A DNA stretch of 64,000 nucleotides from Roseomonas alba (lineage in GTDB: Bacteria; Pseudomonadota; Alphaproteobacteria; Acetobacterales; Acetobacteraceae), in assembly GCF_019430885.1 (NCBI RefSeq), contig NZ_JAHYBZ010000001.1:496001-560000 (forward strand). Reading direction: 5' to 3'. A program made the position numbers and the translations under genes. The notes under the pieces are model-generated. The model saw only the letters and a list, made by a program, of their open reading frames with translations, had not been told where the DNA came from and did no database searches. This document shows, piece after piece, positions 53,581-61,983 of the stretch; positions within the stretch are counted from its first letter, which is position 1; the number at the start of each line of letters is the position of its first letter.

Positions 53581-53641
53581 AAGGGCCCGGCATCCGGTCC
53601 GGTCTCCGCATCAGCGGGGACGGGGCAGGGGCCGGGCCCTT
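53581..53641 (+). terminator. Long hairpin terminator after the phasin gene
   Basis: AAGGGCCCGGC (53581-53591) pairs perfectly with GCCGGGCCCTT (53631-53641), enclosing a 39-nt loop that itself contains CCGG/CCCC-rich pairs. It ends with TTCC rather than a clean T-run. Located 69 bp after the phasin stop. Confidence 0.65.
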
Positions 53642-53781
53642 CCGCGTCTTGCACCGGGCACGGCGCGGCACAATCTGCGGCCGGCATGCGGTCAGCCCTT
53701 CACCTCGCGCCGCACGCTCCGATATCCTGCATCGCGGCGGGTGACTTTGACGCCGCTGCCAAGGGAACCACTTCTGCAGCC

Positions 53782-54123
53782 ATGAGCGATCCGGACAAGC
53801 GCACGGGGAACGGACAGGGCAACGACGGGTCGCAGACCGGCGTCGTCGTCAAGGCGCGGCCACGCACCAAGAAGCCCGCCATGTACAAGGTTCTGATGCT
53901 GAACGACGACTACACGCCGATGGAATTCGTCGTGCATGTCCTCGAACGCTTTTTTCAGAAGAACCGCGAGGAGGCGACGCGCATCATGCTGCACGTCCAT
54001 CGTCGCGGAGTCGGCGTATGCGGCGTCTTCACCTACGAGGTCGCCGAGACCAAGGTGACCCAGGTGATGGATCTGGCGCGGCAGAACCAGCACCCTCTGC
54101 AGTGCACGATCGAAAAGGAATAG
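53782..54123 (+). CDS. clpS: ATP-dependent Clp protease adaptor ClpS
   Basis: N-degron adaptor that delivers proteins with bulky N-terminal residues to ClpA. 113 residues: a flexible N-terminal extension rich in Gly/Asn ([13 protein letters not shown]), then the ClpS core [20 protein letters not shown], the [20 protein letters not shown] helix and [20 protein letters not shown], containing the hydrophobic pocket and the metal-like His pair. Located 109 nt upstream of clpA, on the same strand, the standard order. Confidence 0.96.
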   Translation: MSDPDKRTGNGQGNDGSQTGVVVKARPRTKKPAMYKVLMLNDDYTPMEFVVHVLERFFQKNREEATRIMLHVHRRGVGVCGVFTYEVAETKVTQVMDLARQNQHPLQCTIEKE

Positions 54124-54232
54124 GGAAAAGGGGTCGCAGAAACCCCGGGAGAAGCCCACATCACGTCTGGATACACGGTGCGATCCCGGTCCGAGGGGAC
54201 CGGTGCACCATCGACAGGGGAGCGTCACTGAT

Positions 54233-56590
54233 ATGCTGTCCCGCAACCTCGAGCAGACGCTCCACCGGGCATTGGCCCTGGCCAGTGAACGGCGCCACGA
54301 ATACGCGACACTCGAACATCTGCTGCTGGCCTTGGGCGACGACCAGGATGCGGCCACCGTGCTGCGCGCCTGCGGCGTCGACCTCGACCGGCTGAAACGC
54401 GACCTGACCGAGTTCCTCGACAAGGACCTCGCCGGGCTGGTGACCGAGCGCGGCGGCGATCCCAAGCCGACCGCGGGGTTCCAGCGCGTGGTGCAGCGCG
54501 CGGCCATCCACGTGCAGTCGTCCGGGCGCGACGAGGTGACCGGCGCGAATGTGCTGGTCGCCCTGTTCAGCGAGCGTGAGTCGCATGCGGTCTACTTCCT
54601 GCAACTGCAGGACATGACGCGGCTCGACGCCGTCAACTTCATCAGCCACGGCATCGCCAAGGCGCCCGGCCGGTCGCAGCCGCGCCCGGTGCAGGGTTCG
54701 CCCACCGCCTCCGCCGGTTCCAACAATGAGGAGAACCAGGAGAAGGAGGAGAAGCCGCGCGCCGGCCGCGGTCAGGACGCGCTGTCCAACTACTGCGTCA
54801 ACCTCAACAAGAAGGCGCAGCAGGGCAAGATCGACCCGCTGATCGGGCGCGATCCGGAAATCGAGCGCACCATCCAGATCCTGTGCCGGCGCACCAAGAA
54901 CAACCCGCTCTATGTGGGTGATCCGGGCGTGGGCAAGACCGCGATCGCGGAAGGCCTGGCGAAGCGCATCGTCGAGGGTGACGTCCCCGAGGTGCTGCTG
55001 AAGTCGACCATCTATGCGCTCGACATGGGGTCGCTGCTGGCCGGCACGCGGTATCGCGGCGATTTCGAGGAACGGCTCAAGGCCGTGGTGCAGGAGCTGG
55101 AGAACCAGGCCGGTTCCATCCTGTTCATCGACGAGATCCATACCGTCATCGGCGCGGGCGCGACGAGCGGCGGGGCGATGGATGCGTCGAACCTGCTGAA
55201 GCCGGCGCTCGCCCAGGGCACGCTGCGCTGCATCGGGTCGACCACCTACAAGGAATACCGCAACTACTTCGAGAAGGACCGGGCGCTGGTCCGCCGCTTC
55301 CAGAAGATCGACGTCAACGAGCCGACGGTCGAGGATGCGGTGAAGATCCTGCAGGGCCTCAAGACCAACTACGAGAAGCATCACAAGGTCCGCTACACGC
55401 CGGAGGCGATCCGCGCCGCGGTGGAGCTCTCGGCCAAGTACATCCACGACCGCAAGTTGCCGGACAAGGCGATCGACGTGATCGACGAGGTCGGCGCGTC
55501 GCGGATGCTGTTGCCCGAGGGCAAGCGCCGCAAGACGGTGACGCTGAAGGACGTGGAGGACATCGTCGCGAAGATCGCACGCATCCCGCCGAAGTCGGTC
55601 TCGACCGACGACCGGGAGCAGCTCAAGAATCTTGAGCGCGACCTAAAGGCGATGGTGTTCGGCCAGGACAAGGCGATCGACGCGTTGTCCGCCGCGATCA
55701 AGCTGGCGCGCGCCGGGCTGCGCGATCCGGAGAAGCCGATCGGCAACTACCTGTTCTCAGGCCCGACCGGCGTCGGCAAGACCGAGGTGGCGAAGCAGCT
55801 CGCCAAGACTCTCGGCATCGAGCTGATCCGCTTCGACATGTCGGAATACATGGAGCGGCACAGTGTCAGCCGGCTGATCGGCGCGCCGCCGGGCTATGTC
55901 GGCTTCGACCAGGGCGGGCTGCTGACGGATTCCATCGACCAGCATCCGCATGCCGTGCTGCTGCTCGACGAGATCGAGAAGGCGCATCAGGATCTCTACA
56001 ACATCCTGCTGCAGGTGATGGACCACGGGAAGCTGACGGACCACAACGGAAAGACCGTCGACTTCCGCAACGTCATCCTGATCATGACGACCAATGCCGG
56101 TGCGTCCGACATGGCCAAGCCCACCATCGGCTTCGAACGCGAGACGCGCGTGGGCGAGGACGAAGAGGCGATCAAGCGGCTCTTCACCCCGGAGTTCCGC
56201 AACCGGCTCGACGCCACCGTGCCGTTTTCTGGCCTGACGCCGGAGATCGTCGGGCGCGTGGTCGAGAAGTTCGTCATGCAGCTCGAGGCGCAGCTCGCCG
56301 ACCGCAACGTGACGATCGAACTGTCGTCCGCCGCCAAGGAATGGCTGGCGGAGCGGGGCTACGACCCGCTCTACGGTGCGCGGCCGCTGGCCCGCGTGAT
56401 CCAGGAGCATGTGAAGAAGCCGCTCGCCGAGGAACTGCTGTTCGGCAAGCTGGTAAAGGGCGGCGCGGTGAAGGTGGGGCTCAAGGACGGGGCACTGACC
56501 TTCGAGGTCGTCGAAGCGGCACCTGCCGCATTGCCCAAGCCGGAAGAAGGCGAAGGGGATGCGGAGCGGGAGCCGGAGCAGGTGGAGTAG
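54233..56590 (+). CDS. clpA: ATP-dependent Clp protease ATP-binding subunit ClpA
   Basis: Unfoldase partner of ClpP. The 785 residues contain the double Clp N-domain ([20 protein letters not shown]), an AAA+ D1 with Walker [11 protein letters not shown] and Walker [13 protein letters not shown], and D2 with [21 protein letters not shown] and the pore loop GYVGF. The PTIGF segment corresponds to the ClpP-docking loop. No long M-domain, so it is ClpA rather than ClpB or ClpC. It pairs with clpS upstream. Start at 54233; the region 54124-54232 is spacer. Confidence 0.97.
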   Translation: MLSRNLEQTLHRALALASERRHEYATLEHLLLALGDDQDAATVLRACGVDLDRLKRDLTEFLDKDLAGLVTERGGDPKPTAGFQRVVQRAAIHVQSSGRDEVTGANVLVALFSERESHAVYFLQLQDMTRLDAVNFISHGIAKAPGRSQPRPVQGSPTASAGSNNEENQEKEEKPRAGRGQDALSNYCVNLNKKAQQGKIDPLIGRDPEIERTIQILCRRTKNNPLYVGDPGVGKTAIAEGLAKRIVEGDVPEVLLKSTIYALDMGSLLAGTRYRGDFEERLKAVVQELENQAGSILFIDEIHTVIGAGATSGGAMDASNLLKPALAQGTLRCIGSTTYKEYRNYFEKDRALVRRFQKIDVNEPTVEDAVKILQGLKTNYEKHHKVRYTPEAIRAAVELSAKYIHDRKLPDKAIDVIDEVGASRMLLPEGKRRKTVTLKDVEDIVAKIARIPPKSVSTDDREQLKNLERDLKAMVFGQDKAIDALSAAIKLARAGLRDPEKPIGNYLFSGPTGVGKTEVAKQLAKTLGIELIRFDMSEYMERHSVSRLIGAPPGYVGFDQGGLLTDSIDQHPHAVLLLDEIEKAHQDLYNILLQVMDHGKLTDHNGKTVDFRNVILIMTTNAGASDMAKPTIGFERETRVGEDEEAIKRLFTPEFRNRLDATVPFSGLTPEIVGRVVEKFVMQLEAQLADRNVTIELSSAAKEWLAERGYDPLYGARPLARVIQEHVKKPLAEELLFGKLVKGGAVKVGLKDGALTFEVVEAAPAALPKPEEGEGDAEREPEQVE

Positions 56591-56716
56591 GGAGTGTCGG
56601 AGAGGGGCGCCGCCGCTCTCCGGACCTGTCTTCGCCGAAGGCCGTTCCGATGGTTCCGCTGGTGAGAACTGGAGCGGCGGAGACCCGTTTGCGCATGGAT
56701 GAGACGCAGCGCGGGA

Positions 56717-56951
56717 TTGGAGAGGGGCGCCGCCCCTCTCCAAACCTCACCCCGCCAAGTGCTTGGAGCACTTGGAACGCAATCTGTTGGCGCCGGGCAC
56801 TTCGGGCATGCGACATCCACCGAGCGCCTTTGGTGCGCGACGGTGGGTTTCGGCCCATGTCTGACCGTGGTGCCCAGCGCCAGGTATCGGTTTCCAAAGG
56901 CCTTGTGGCCTTTGGCGGGTGGGGGTTCGGGGGAGGGCAGAGCCCTTCCCC
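56717..56951. repeat. Family A intergenic repeat, copy 6 (left inner arm altered)
   Basis: The left outer hairpin TTGGAGAGGGGCGCCGCCCC (from 56717), then a CCAAGTGCTTGGAGCACTTGG hairpin in place of the CAAAGGCC left arm, a core with GGGTTTCGGCCC, right inner arm GGTTTCCAAAGGCCTTGTGG and right outer hairpin GGGGAGGGCAGAGCCCTTCC ending at 56951. An extra half-arm (GGAGAGGGGCGCCGCCGCTC) lies at about 56600. It fills most of the gap between clpA and pncA. Confidence 0.82.
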
Positions 56952-56999
56952 GATGCGCCATCGCCGGGATCTCCGCACCCATGGGCTGGAGCCCCTCCA

Positions 57000-57623
57000 A
57001 TGACCACGGTCGCCCTCCTGGTCGTCGACGTCCAACAGGATTTCTGCCCCGGCGGTGCGCTCGCGGTCCCTGGCGGGCATGAGGTCGTCCCGCTGATCAA
57101 CGCCCTTGCGCCGCACTACCGCGACGTCGTGCTGACGCAGGACTGGCACCCGGCGGATCATGCGTCCTTTGCGTCCCAGCATGACGGGCATGCGCCCTTC
57201 CAGACCAAGGCGATGCATTACGGCGATCAGGTTCTCTGGCCCGACCACTGCGTCGCCGGCGGGGATGGTGCGGCGCTGCATCCGGATCTCGACGTGCCGC
57301 ATGCGCAGCTCATCCTCCGCAAGGGTGGGCATCGGGATGTGGATTCCTATTCGGCGTTTCTGGAGGCGGATCGCGTCACGCGCACGGGGCTCGATGGCTG
57401 GCTGACGTCGCGCGGCATTAAGCATGTGCACATCTGCGGGCTGGCGACGGATTTCTGTGTGGCCTGGACGGCGCTCGACGCGCGGCGCTTCGGCTTCGAG
57501 GCGACGGTGATCGAGGATGCCTGCCGGGCCATCGACCTCGACGGCAGCCTGGCCGCGGCGTGGAAGGCGATGGCGGCGGCAGGGGTGCGGCGCGCCACGC
57601 TCGCGGATATCCTGCCGCCCTGA
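57000..57623 (+). CDS. pncA: Nicotinamidase (isochorismatase family)
   Basis: Hydrolyses nicotinamide to nicotinate in NAD salvage. The 207 residues have catalytic Asp in LLVVDVQQDFCPGGALAVPG, the metal motif TQDWHPADHASF, the catalytic Lys in QTKAMHYGDQVLWPDHC and the nucleophile Cys in ICGLATDFCVAWTALDARR, all as in bacterial PncA. The cis-peptide-containing DVDSYSAF region is also standard. The start is the ATG at 57000; upstream frame reaches 56919 without a better site. It lies 49 bp past repeat copy 6. Confidence 0.94.
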   Translation: MTTVALLVVDVQQDFCPGGALAVPGGHEVVPLINALAPHYRDVVLTQDWHPADHASFASQHDGHAPFQTKAMHYGDQVLWPDHCVAGGDGAALHPDLDVPHAQLILRKGGHRDVDSYSAFLEADRVTRTGLDGWLTSRGIKHVHICGLATDFCVAWTALDARRFGFEATVIEDACRAIDLDGSLAAAWKAMAAAGVRRATLADILPP

Positions 57624-57657
57624 CGGCGCCATCCCGCGCCGCGAGGGGAATGCCAGA

Positions 57658-57999
57658 ATGAGCGCGATCAAGGATTGGAAAGCCTATTCCGAGGCGCTGC
57701 GCGGGCGCGGCAAGGAACTCGGCCAACTGCACCCGGAAATCGTGAAGGGCTTCGTGGCGCTGAACAACGGCGCGGCGAAGACCACGCATCTGGATGCGAA
57801 GATGCGGGAGCTGATCGCGATCGCCGTGGCGATCACCACGAGATGCGAGGGCTGCATGGACGCGCATGTGCGCAAGGCCATGGTCGCCGGCGCGACGAAG
57901 GAGGAGATCGCGGAGACGGCGGGGGTGGCGATCGCGCTGAATGCGGGCGCGGCCTTCACCTATGCGCTGCACGTGCTGGACCGGGCGGACGAAGGCTGA
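57658..57999 (+). CDS. AhpD-like carboxymuconolactone decarboxylase family protein
   Basis: 113 residues with the alkylhydroperoxidase fold. The redox motif CEGCMDAHVRKAMVAGAT (CxxC followed by H three residues later) is intact, so a peroxide-detoxifying or disulfide-exchange role is more likely than a decarboxylase. Other conserved parts: HLDAKMRELIAIAVAITTR and EEIAETAGVAIALNAGAAFT. An AGGGGAATGCC ribosome site precedes the ATG. It lies 34 nt after pncA and 5 nt before the GIY-YIG gene, so all three may be co-transcribed. Confidence 0.9.
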   Translation: MSAIKDWKAYSEALRGRGKELGQLHPEIVKGFVALNNGAAKTTHLDAKMRELIAIAVAITTRCEGCMDAHVRKAMVAGATKEEIAETAGVAIALNAGAAFTYALHVLDRADEG

Positions 58000-58004
58000 G
58001 TGCG

Positions 58005-58784
58005 ATGCTGCCGTCGGCGCTGCCGGCCGAGGTCCGGGAAGCGCTGGGCAAGTACGTCTATGCGTTGGAGGATCCGCGCGACGGAATACTGTTCTATGTC
58101 GGCCGCGGCGTCGGCGACCGCGTCCTTGCCCATTCGCACGCCGCGCTGACGACCGACGAGACCGGTGCGAAGCTCGACCGCATCAGGGCGATCCATGGCG
58201 CCGGGCTGGAGCCGAAGGTCCATATCCTGCGGAGCAGGCTCGGCGGACGCAGTGCGGCAGCGGATATCGAGGCGACCGTCATCGACGTGCTTCTGCGATG
58301 GAAGGTGCGACTGACGAATCTCGTCCGTGGCGCCGGGACGGAATGCGGCATCCGGACGCTCGATTCGATCCTCATCGACCATGCGGCCGAGCCGCTGCGG
58401 ACCGACCGTGCGGCGATACTCGTGAACATCAACCGGACCTGGTCCGAAGACATGATGGGCGAGGCGCTGTGGGACGCGGCCCGCAAATGGTGGCTGTGCC
58501 GGCCGGAATGGCGCAGCCCGCCGCCGACGCTGATGCTGGCGGAAGCGTCGGGGATCACGCGGGGCGCCTGGACCATCGGGAATCCGCCGCGGCGGCAGGT
58601 TGTCCGATGGGCGGACCTCGATGAGCGCCGGCGCCTCTTCTGGGACAGCGAGGCCGCCTTCGAACCCTTCGAGGCCTGCATCTTCGACGGCGTGCCGGAT
58701 GCGGACTGGGGCGGGCTTGTCGGGCGGCATACCCGTGATCTGCCGCGCGCCTATGGCGCCGCCTTCCGCTACCTGAACTGCTGA
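58005..58784 (+). CDS. GIY-YIG domain protein (LEM-3-like type)
   Basis: 259 residues. The N-terminal domain has the GIY-YIG pattern of the LEM-3/ANKLE1 group: KYVYALEDPRDGILFYVGRG then VGDRVLAHSHAALT, with KLDRIRAIHGAGLEPKVHIL and the metal-site Glu probably in DIEATVIDVLLRWKV. The remainder is a helical and beta region of unknown type (WWLCRPEWRSPPPTLMLAEA, ACIFDGVPDADWGGLVGRHT), unlike the extra domains of eukaryotic LEM-3. A nuclease or DNA-binding role is plausible; no restriction partner is nearby. The family B copy 3 begins just after its stop. Confidence 0.78.
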   Translation: MLPSALPAEVREALGKYVYALEDPRDGILFYVGRGVGDRVLAHSHAALTTDETGAKLDRIRAIHGAGLEPKVHILRSRLGGRSAAADIEATVIDVLLRWKVRLTNLVRGAGTECGIRTLDSILIDHAAEPLRTDRAAILVNINRTWSEDMMGEALWDAARKWWLCRPEWRSPPPTLMLAEASGITRGAWTIGNPPRRQVVRWADLDERRRLFWDSEAAFEPFEACIFDGVPDADWGGLVGRHTRDLPRAYGAAFRYLNC

Positions 58785-58789
58785 AGGCG

Positions 58790-58918
58790 CTAGGGCGTTT
58801 TTCGCTCGCGCGGGATCGGCACCGGCCCGCATCCCCACCCGGCCACCCAACGACAGTATCCTGGATGGGTGGCCGGGTGGGGGTGCGGCCGGTGCCGTTC
58901 GATCGGAAAAGGCGCTAG
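58790..58918. repeat. Family B repeat, copy 3 (different terminal repeats)
   Basis: The core is a perfect 17-bp stem (58833-58849 with 58866-58882), CCCCACCCGGCCACCCA, extended by GCACCGGCC/GGCCGGTGC, with a loop containing ACGACAGTATCCTGGA. Position 58848-58867 is the exact reverse complement of the copy 1 loop, so this copy is inverted. Its ends differ: CTAGGGCGTTTTTCG (58790-58804) and CGGAAAAGGCGCTAG (58904-58918) pair at 12 of 15. The PPK2 stop codon lies within the right end. Confidence 0.87.
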
Positions 58919-59796
58919 ACCAGCGCCTTCCGCGCCACCTCCAACGCTGCCTTCTCTGCCTTCGTCACCTTCGGGTAGTGCAGGTCCAGCCCTTCCAGCG
59001 CCTCGACGATCGCGGCCTCCACCAGCAGCCGCGTGAACCACTTGTTGTCGGCCGGCACCACGTACCAGGGCGCATGCTTGGCCGCCGTGCCGCGGATCGC
59101 CTCCTCATAGGCGCTCATGTAGGCATCCCAGTGCCCGCGCTCGGCCACGTCGGCCGCCGAGAACTTCCAGTTCTTCTCCGGCTCCTCGATGCGCGACAGG
59201 AAGCGGCGCTTCTGCTCGCCCTTGCCGACATGCAGGAAGAACTTCAGTACCACCGTGCCCTGCCGGGCGAGGTAGCGTTCATAGGCCGCGATGTCCTCCA
59301 GCCGTTCCTCCCAGATCGTCTTGCCCACCAGGCGCGGCGGCAGCTTCTCCTTGGTCAGGAGGTCGGGATGCACGCGCACCACCAGCACTTCCTCGTACCA
59401 GGACCGGTTGTGGATGCCGATGCGGCCGCGTTCCGGCAGCGCCACCGAATGGCGCCACAGGAAATCGTGGTCGAGGTCGACCGGCGTCGGCTGCTTGAAG
59501 GAATGCACCTGGCAGCCCTGCGGATTGATGCCGGAGAAGACGTGCTTGATCACGCCGTCCTTCCCCGCCGCATCCATCGCCTGGAAGATGCACAGCATCG
59601 ACCAGCGATCCTGCGCGTAGAGCATGTCCTGCAATTCGGCGAGCCGCTCGATGCCCTGCTGCAGCAGGTCCGCGGCGTGGTCCTTCTGCAGGTCGAGCCC
59701 GCCGGTGTCGCCCGGATCGTGGTCCTTCAGCCGGAAGCCCTTGCCGGATGTGATGCGGAAACGGTCCAGGACCTTCGCGACGCGCTTGTTGATCAT
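58915..59796 (-). CDS. Polyphosphate kinase 2 family protein (PPK2)
   Basis: Transfers phosphate between polyphosphate and nucleotides. The 293 residues have the PPK2 N-terminal helices (GLDLQKDHAADLLQQGIERL), Walker A CIFQAMDAAGKDGVIKHVFS, the FKQPTPVDLDHDFLWRHSVA segment, a Walker B-like RIGIHNRSWYEEVLVVRVHP with conserved Asn-Arg-Ser, and the lid GEQKRRFLSRIEEPEKNWKF. It ends ALEVARKALV, and its TAG lies inside family B copy 3. PPK2 class cannot be settled, although the single domain suits class I or III. Confidence 0.92.
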   Translation of the reverse strand: MINKRVAKVLDRFRITSGKGFRLKDHDPGDTGGLDLQKDHAADLLQQGIERLAELQDMLYAQDRWSMLCIFQAMDAAGKDGVIKHVFSGINPQGCQVHSFKQPTPVDLDHDFLWRHSVALPERGRIGIHNRSWYEEVLVVRVHPDLLTKEKLPPRLVGKTIWEERLEDIAAYERYLARQGTVVLKFFLHVGKGEQKRRFLSRIEEPEKNWKFSAADVAERGHWDAYMSAYEEAIRGTAAKHAPWYVVPADNKWFTRLLVEAAIVEALEGLDLHYPKVTKAEKAALEVARKALV

Positions 59797-59863
59797 GGCG
59801 GCCCTCCCTGTGACGTGACCGCATCGCGCGATCGGACGAAGCCCGTTGCCGCGAGGTGCTGCG

Positions 59864-61102
59864 TCAGTGCGCAGCCCGCGGCCTCGGCGCCACCACGATC
59901 CACAGGGCGGCGAGGACCTGCAACAGAAACGTCACGGAGAACGCCACGGCATAGCCGGTCGGATCCCAGCCGCCATCCGGGTTGCGCGGCCAGAAGTCGA
60001 GGATCACGCCGATGCCCGTTTGCAGGACGAAGACCAGCGACAGCATGGAGAAGTTGATCGCGGTGGCGACGCGGCCCTGCAATTCGGGCGGGAAGCCCTG
60101 GCCGATCGCGGCATAGCCCGACACGCCGACCGAGGCGAAGAAGGAGAAGAGGAACCACACCGTGGCGACCGGCCAGAAGCCCTCCGGCACCATGATGAGC
60201 GCGATCTGGATGGCGAGCACGCCGGCCATGCCGAGATAGGGCACGAACATCGGCGAGAAGCCGCGCGTCTGGGCGAAGGAGGCCGCCTGCCCGGTCACCA
60301 GGCTGCCGGTGACGAGGCCGGTCGCATAGATCAGCAAGACCGTCGCGCGCGGCCCGTCCGACAGCCCCGCCACGTCGCGCAGCCACGGCCCGGCCCAGAG
60401 CCCCTGGAAGGTGAAGTTCTGCGCCGAGAGCACCATGATCGCCGGCAGGAAGCGCAGGAAGCCGCGGTCGCGGAAGATGCGGCCGAACTCGGCGATCTCG
60501 CCCAGCAGGCTGCGCCGCCGTGGCACCACCGCGCCCATCGGGCGGTCCGGCACGGCCAGCCGGATCCAGACCGAGACGGCAACGGCAAGCAGCGCGAGCA
60601 GCACGAAGATCCCGCGCCAGCCCAGCAGCGGCAGCGCGGCCTGCACCGGCAGCGTCGCGGCCATGCCACCCATGCCGGCGAGGAACAGCCCGGCGCCGGT
60701 CACCGCGGCGACGCGCGCCTTCGGATACCATTGCGTGTTCGCTTTCAGCATCGCCATCAGCCCGGCGGCGACGCCGACGCCGGCGACGATGCGGCCGATC
60801 GCCAGCATGCCCACGCCGGGGGCGACGGCGCACAGCACGAAGCCGGTCGCGGCGACCAGGGCCAGCACGCTCTGCACCTTGCGCGGGCCGTGCAGGTCGA
60901 GCGCGACACCGATCGGCAGTTGCGCCAGCGCATAGGCGCCGAAGAAGCAGGCGGCGAGCAGGCCGAGCTCCGCCGCTGACAGCCCGAACTCGATCGCGAG
61001 GAGCGGGCCGATCGTCGCGACCAGCGCGCGGTTCCCCTGGTTGAGGAAGTTGATGGCCGCCAGCGGCAGGGTGATGCGGCTGAAGCCGGGCGTGCGGTCC
61101 AT
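59864..61102 (-). CDS. MFS transporter (nitrate/sialate-porter-like)
   Basis: 412 residues, 12 predicted membrane segments. The opening SRITLPLAAINFLNQGNRAL, the motif A-like GVALDLHGPRKVQSVLALVA and the GAGLFLAGMGGMAATLPVQA segment suit the MFS_1 superfamily of small-anion or sugar-acid importers. The second half contains SAQNFTFQGLWAGPWLRDVA, typical of 4-hydroxybenzoate/sialate-like porters. Substrate unknown. Its ATG overlaps the stop of the endonuclease-type gene by one base (TGATG), making it the third member of the 64-kb minus-strand unit. Confidence 0.85.
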   Translation of the reverse strand: MDRTPGFSRITLPLAAINFLNQGNRALVATIGPLLAIEFGLSAAELGLLAACFFGAYALAQLPIGVALDLHGPRKVQSVLALVAATGFVLCAVAPGVGMLAIGRIVAGVGVAAGLMAMLKANTQWYPKARVAAVTGAGLFLAGMGGMAATLPVQAALPLLGWRGIFVLLALLAVAVSVWIRLAVPDRPMGAVVPRRRSLLGEIAEFGRIFRDRGFLRFLPAIMVLSAQNFTFQGLWAGPWLRDVAGLSDGPRATVLLIYATGLVTGSLVTGQAASFAQTRGFSPMFVPYLGMAGVLAIQIALIMVPEGFWPVATVWFLFSFFASVGVSGYAAIGQGFPPELQGRVATAINFSMLSLVFVLQTGIGVILDFWPRNPDGGWDPTGYAVAFSVTFLLQVLAALWIVVAPRPRAAH

Positions 61103-61983
61103 CAGCGCGGGTCGAGCCGGACGCTGATCGGGCAGTGGTCCGACAGGCGCGCGAGGATCGCCGGATCACGTTCGGCATAGACGAGGACGCGGAAGCTGTC
61201 CCGCACCAGCCAGTCGCGTGCCGGCCCGCCGAGCAGGATGTGGTCGATGAAGGGGCGCGTGCGGGAATCGCGCGACTGGCAGGGGTTGGACAGGCCCTCG
61301 GTGACGCGGGTGAGCGGCGCGGCCTCGGTCAGGATGCCGAGGAACTCGTCGTCGCGCGCCATGCGGCGGTTGAAGTCGCCGAGGATGGCGAAGGCGATGC
61401 CTTCCTGCCGGCGGGCGGCGATCCAGTCGCGCAGGATCGTGGCCTGGCGGCCGAGATTCTGGCAGTCGCGGGAATCGGGCTGCAGGACGGAATCGCGGGC
61501 GCAGCCGCCGTCGAGATGCAGCGAGAGCAGGCGGATCGGCGGACCATCGCCGTCGCGCACCGTGATGTCGGCGCCGCGCCGCAGGGACCGCCGCGCCGTG
61601 GGGGCGAGGTCGAGCGCCATCACATCCGGGTTGCGCGTCACGGCCAGCCCGCGTCGCCAGGCGAAGCCGGCGCGCTGGATGTCGGTCTCGGCGGGGAAGT
61701 GGAAGTCATAGCGCGTGGAGTCGAAGACGCGGGCGGCGGCGAGCGGGCCGTCGACTTCCTGGATCGCGATCACATCGGCGGCGAGGCGATCGGCATAGGC
61801 GCGCAGGCGGGCGAAATCCTCGGACGAGCGCGCGGGCCGGGAGGAAGGCAGATCCGGATGCCCCGCCGCCTTGGTGGTCAGCCATTCGAGGTTCCATGCG
61901 GCGAGCTTCAGCTCGGCGGCCCGGACGGGAAGGGCGAGGAGGGCGCAGAGGAGGATCGTCAGCAGGCGCATGGCGAGGGTCAT
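61102..61983 (-). CDS. Secreted endonuclease/exonuclease/phosphatase (EEP) family protein
   Basis: 293 residues with a signal peptide (MRLLTILLCALLALPVRAAE, after a second in-frame ATG at 61971). The EEP fold motifs are LKLAAWNLEWL (Asn), VIAIQEVDG (Glu, metal), LLSLHLDGGC, FAILGDFNRRM (Asp-Asn) and LSDHCPISVRLD (Asp-His). A periplasmic or extracellular nuclease or phosphodiesterase is expected; substrates could be nucleic acid or phospholipid. Two cysteines (GGCARD, DCQNL) may pair. The first ATG overlaps the DUF2075 gene's TGA (ATGA), which argues for the longer N-terminus in vivo. Confidence 0.88.
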   Translation of the reverse strand: MTLAMRLLTILLCALLALPVRAAELKLAAWNLEWLTTKAAGHPDLPSSRPARSSEDFARLRAYADRLAADVIAIQEVDGPLAAARVFDSTRYDFHFPAETDIQRAGFAWRRGLAVTRNPDVMALDLAPTARRSLRRGADITVRDGDGPPIRLLSLHLDGGCARDSVLQPDSRDCQNLGRQATILRDWIAARRQEGIAFAILGDFNRRMARDDEFLGILTEAAPLTRVTEGLSNPCQSRDSRTRPFIDHILLGGPARDWLVRDSFRVLVYAERDPAILARLSDHCPISVRLDPR

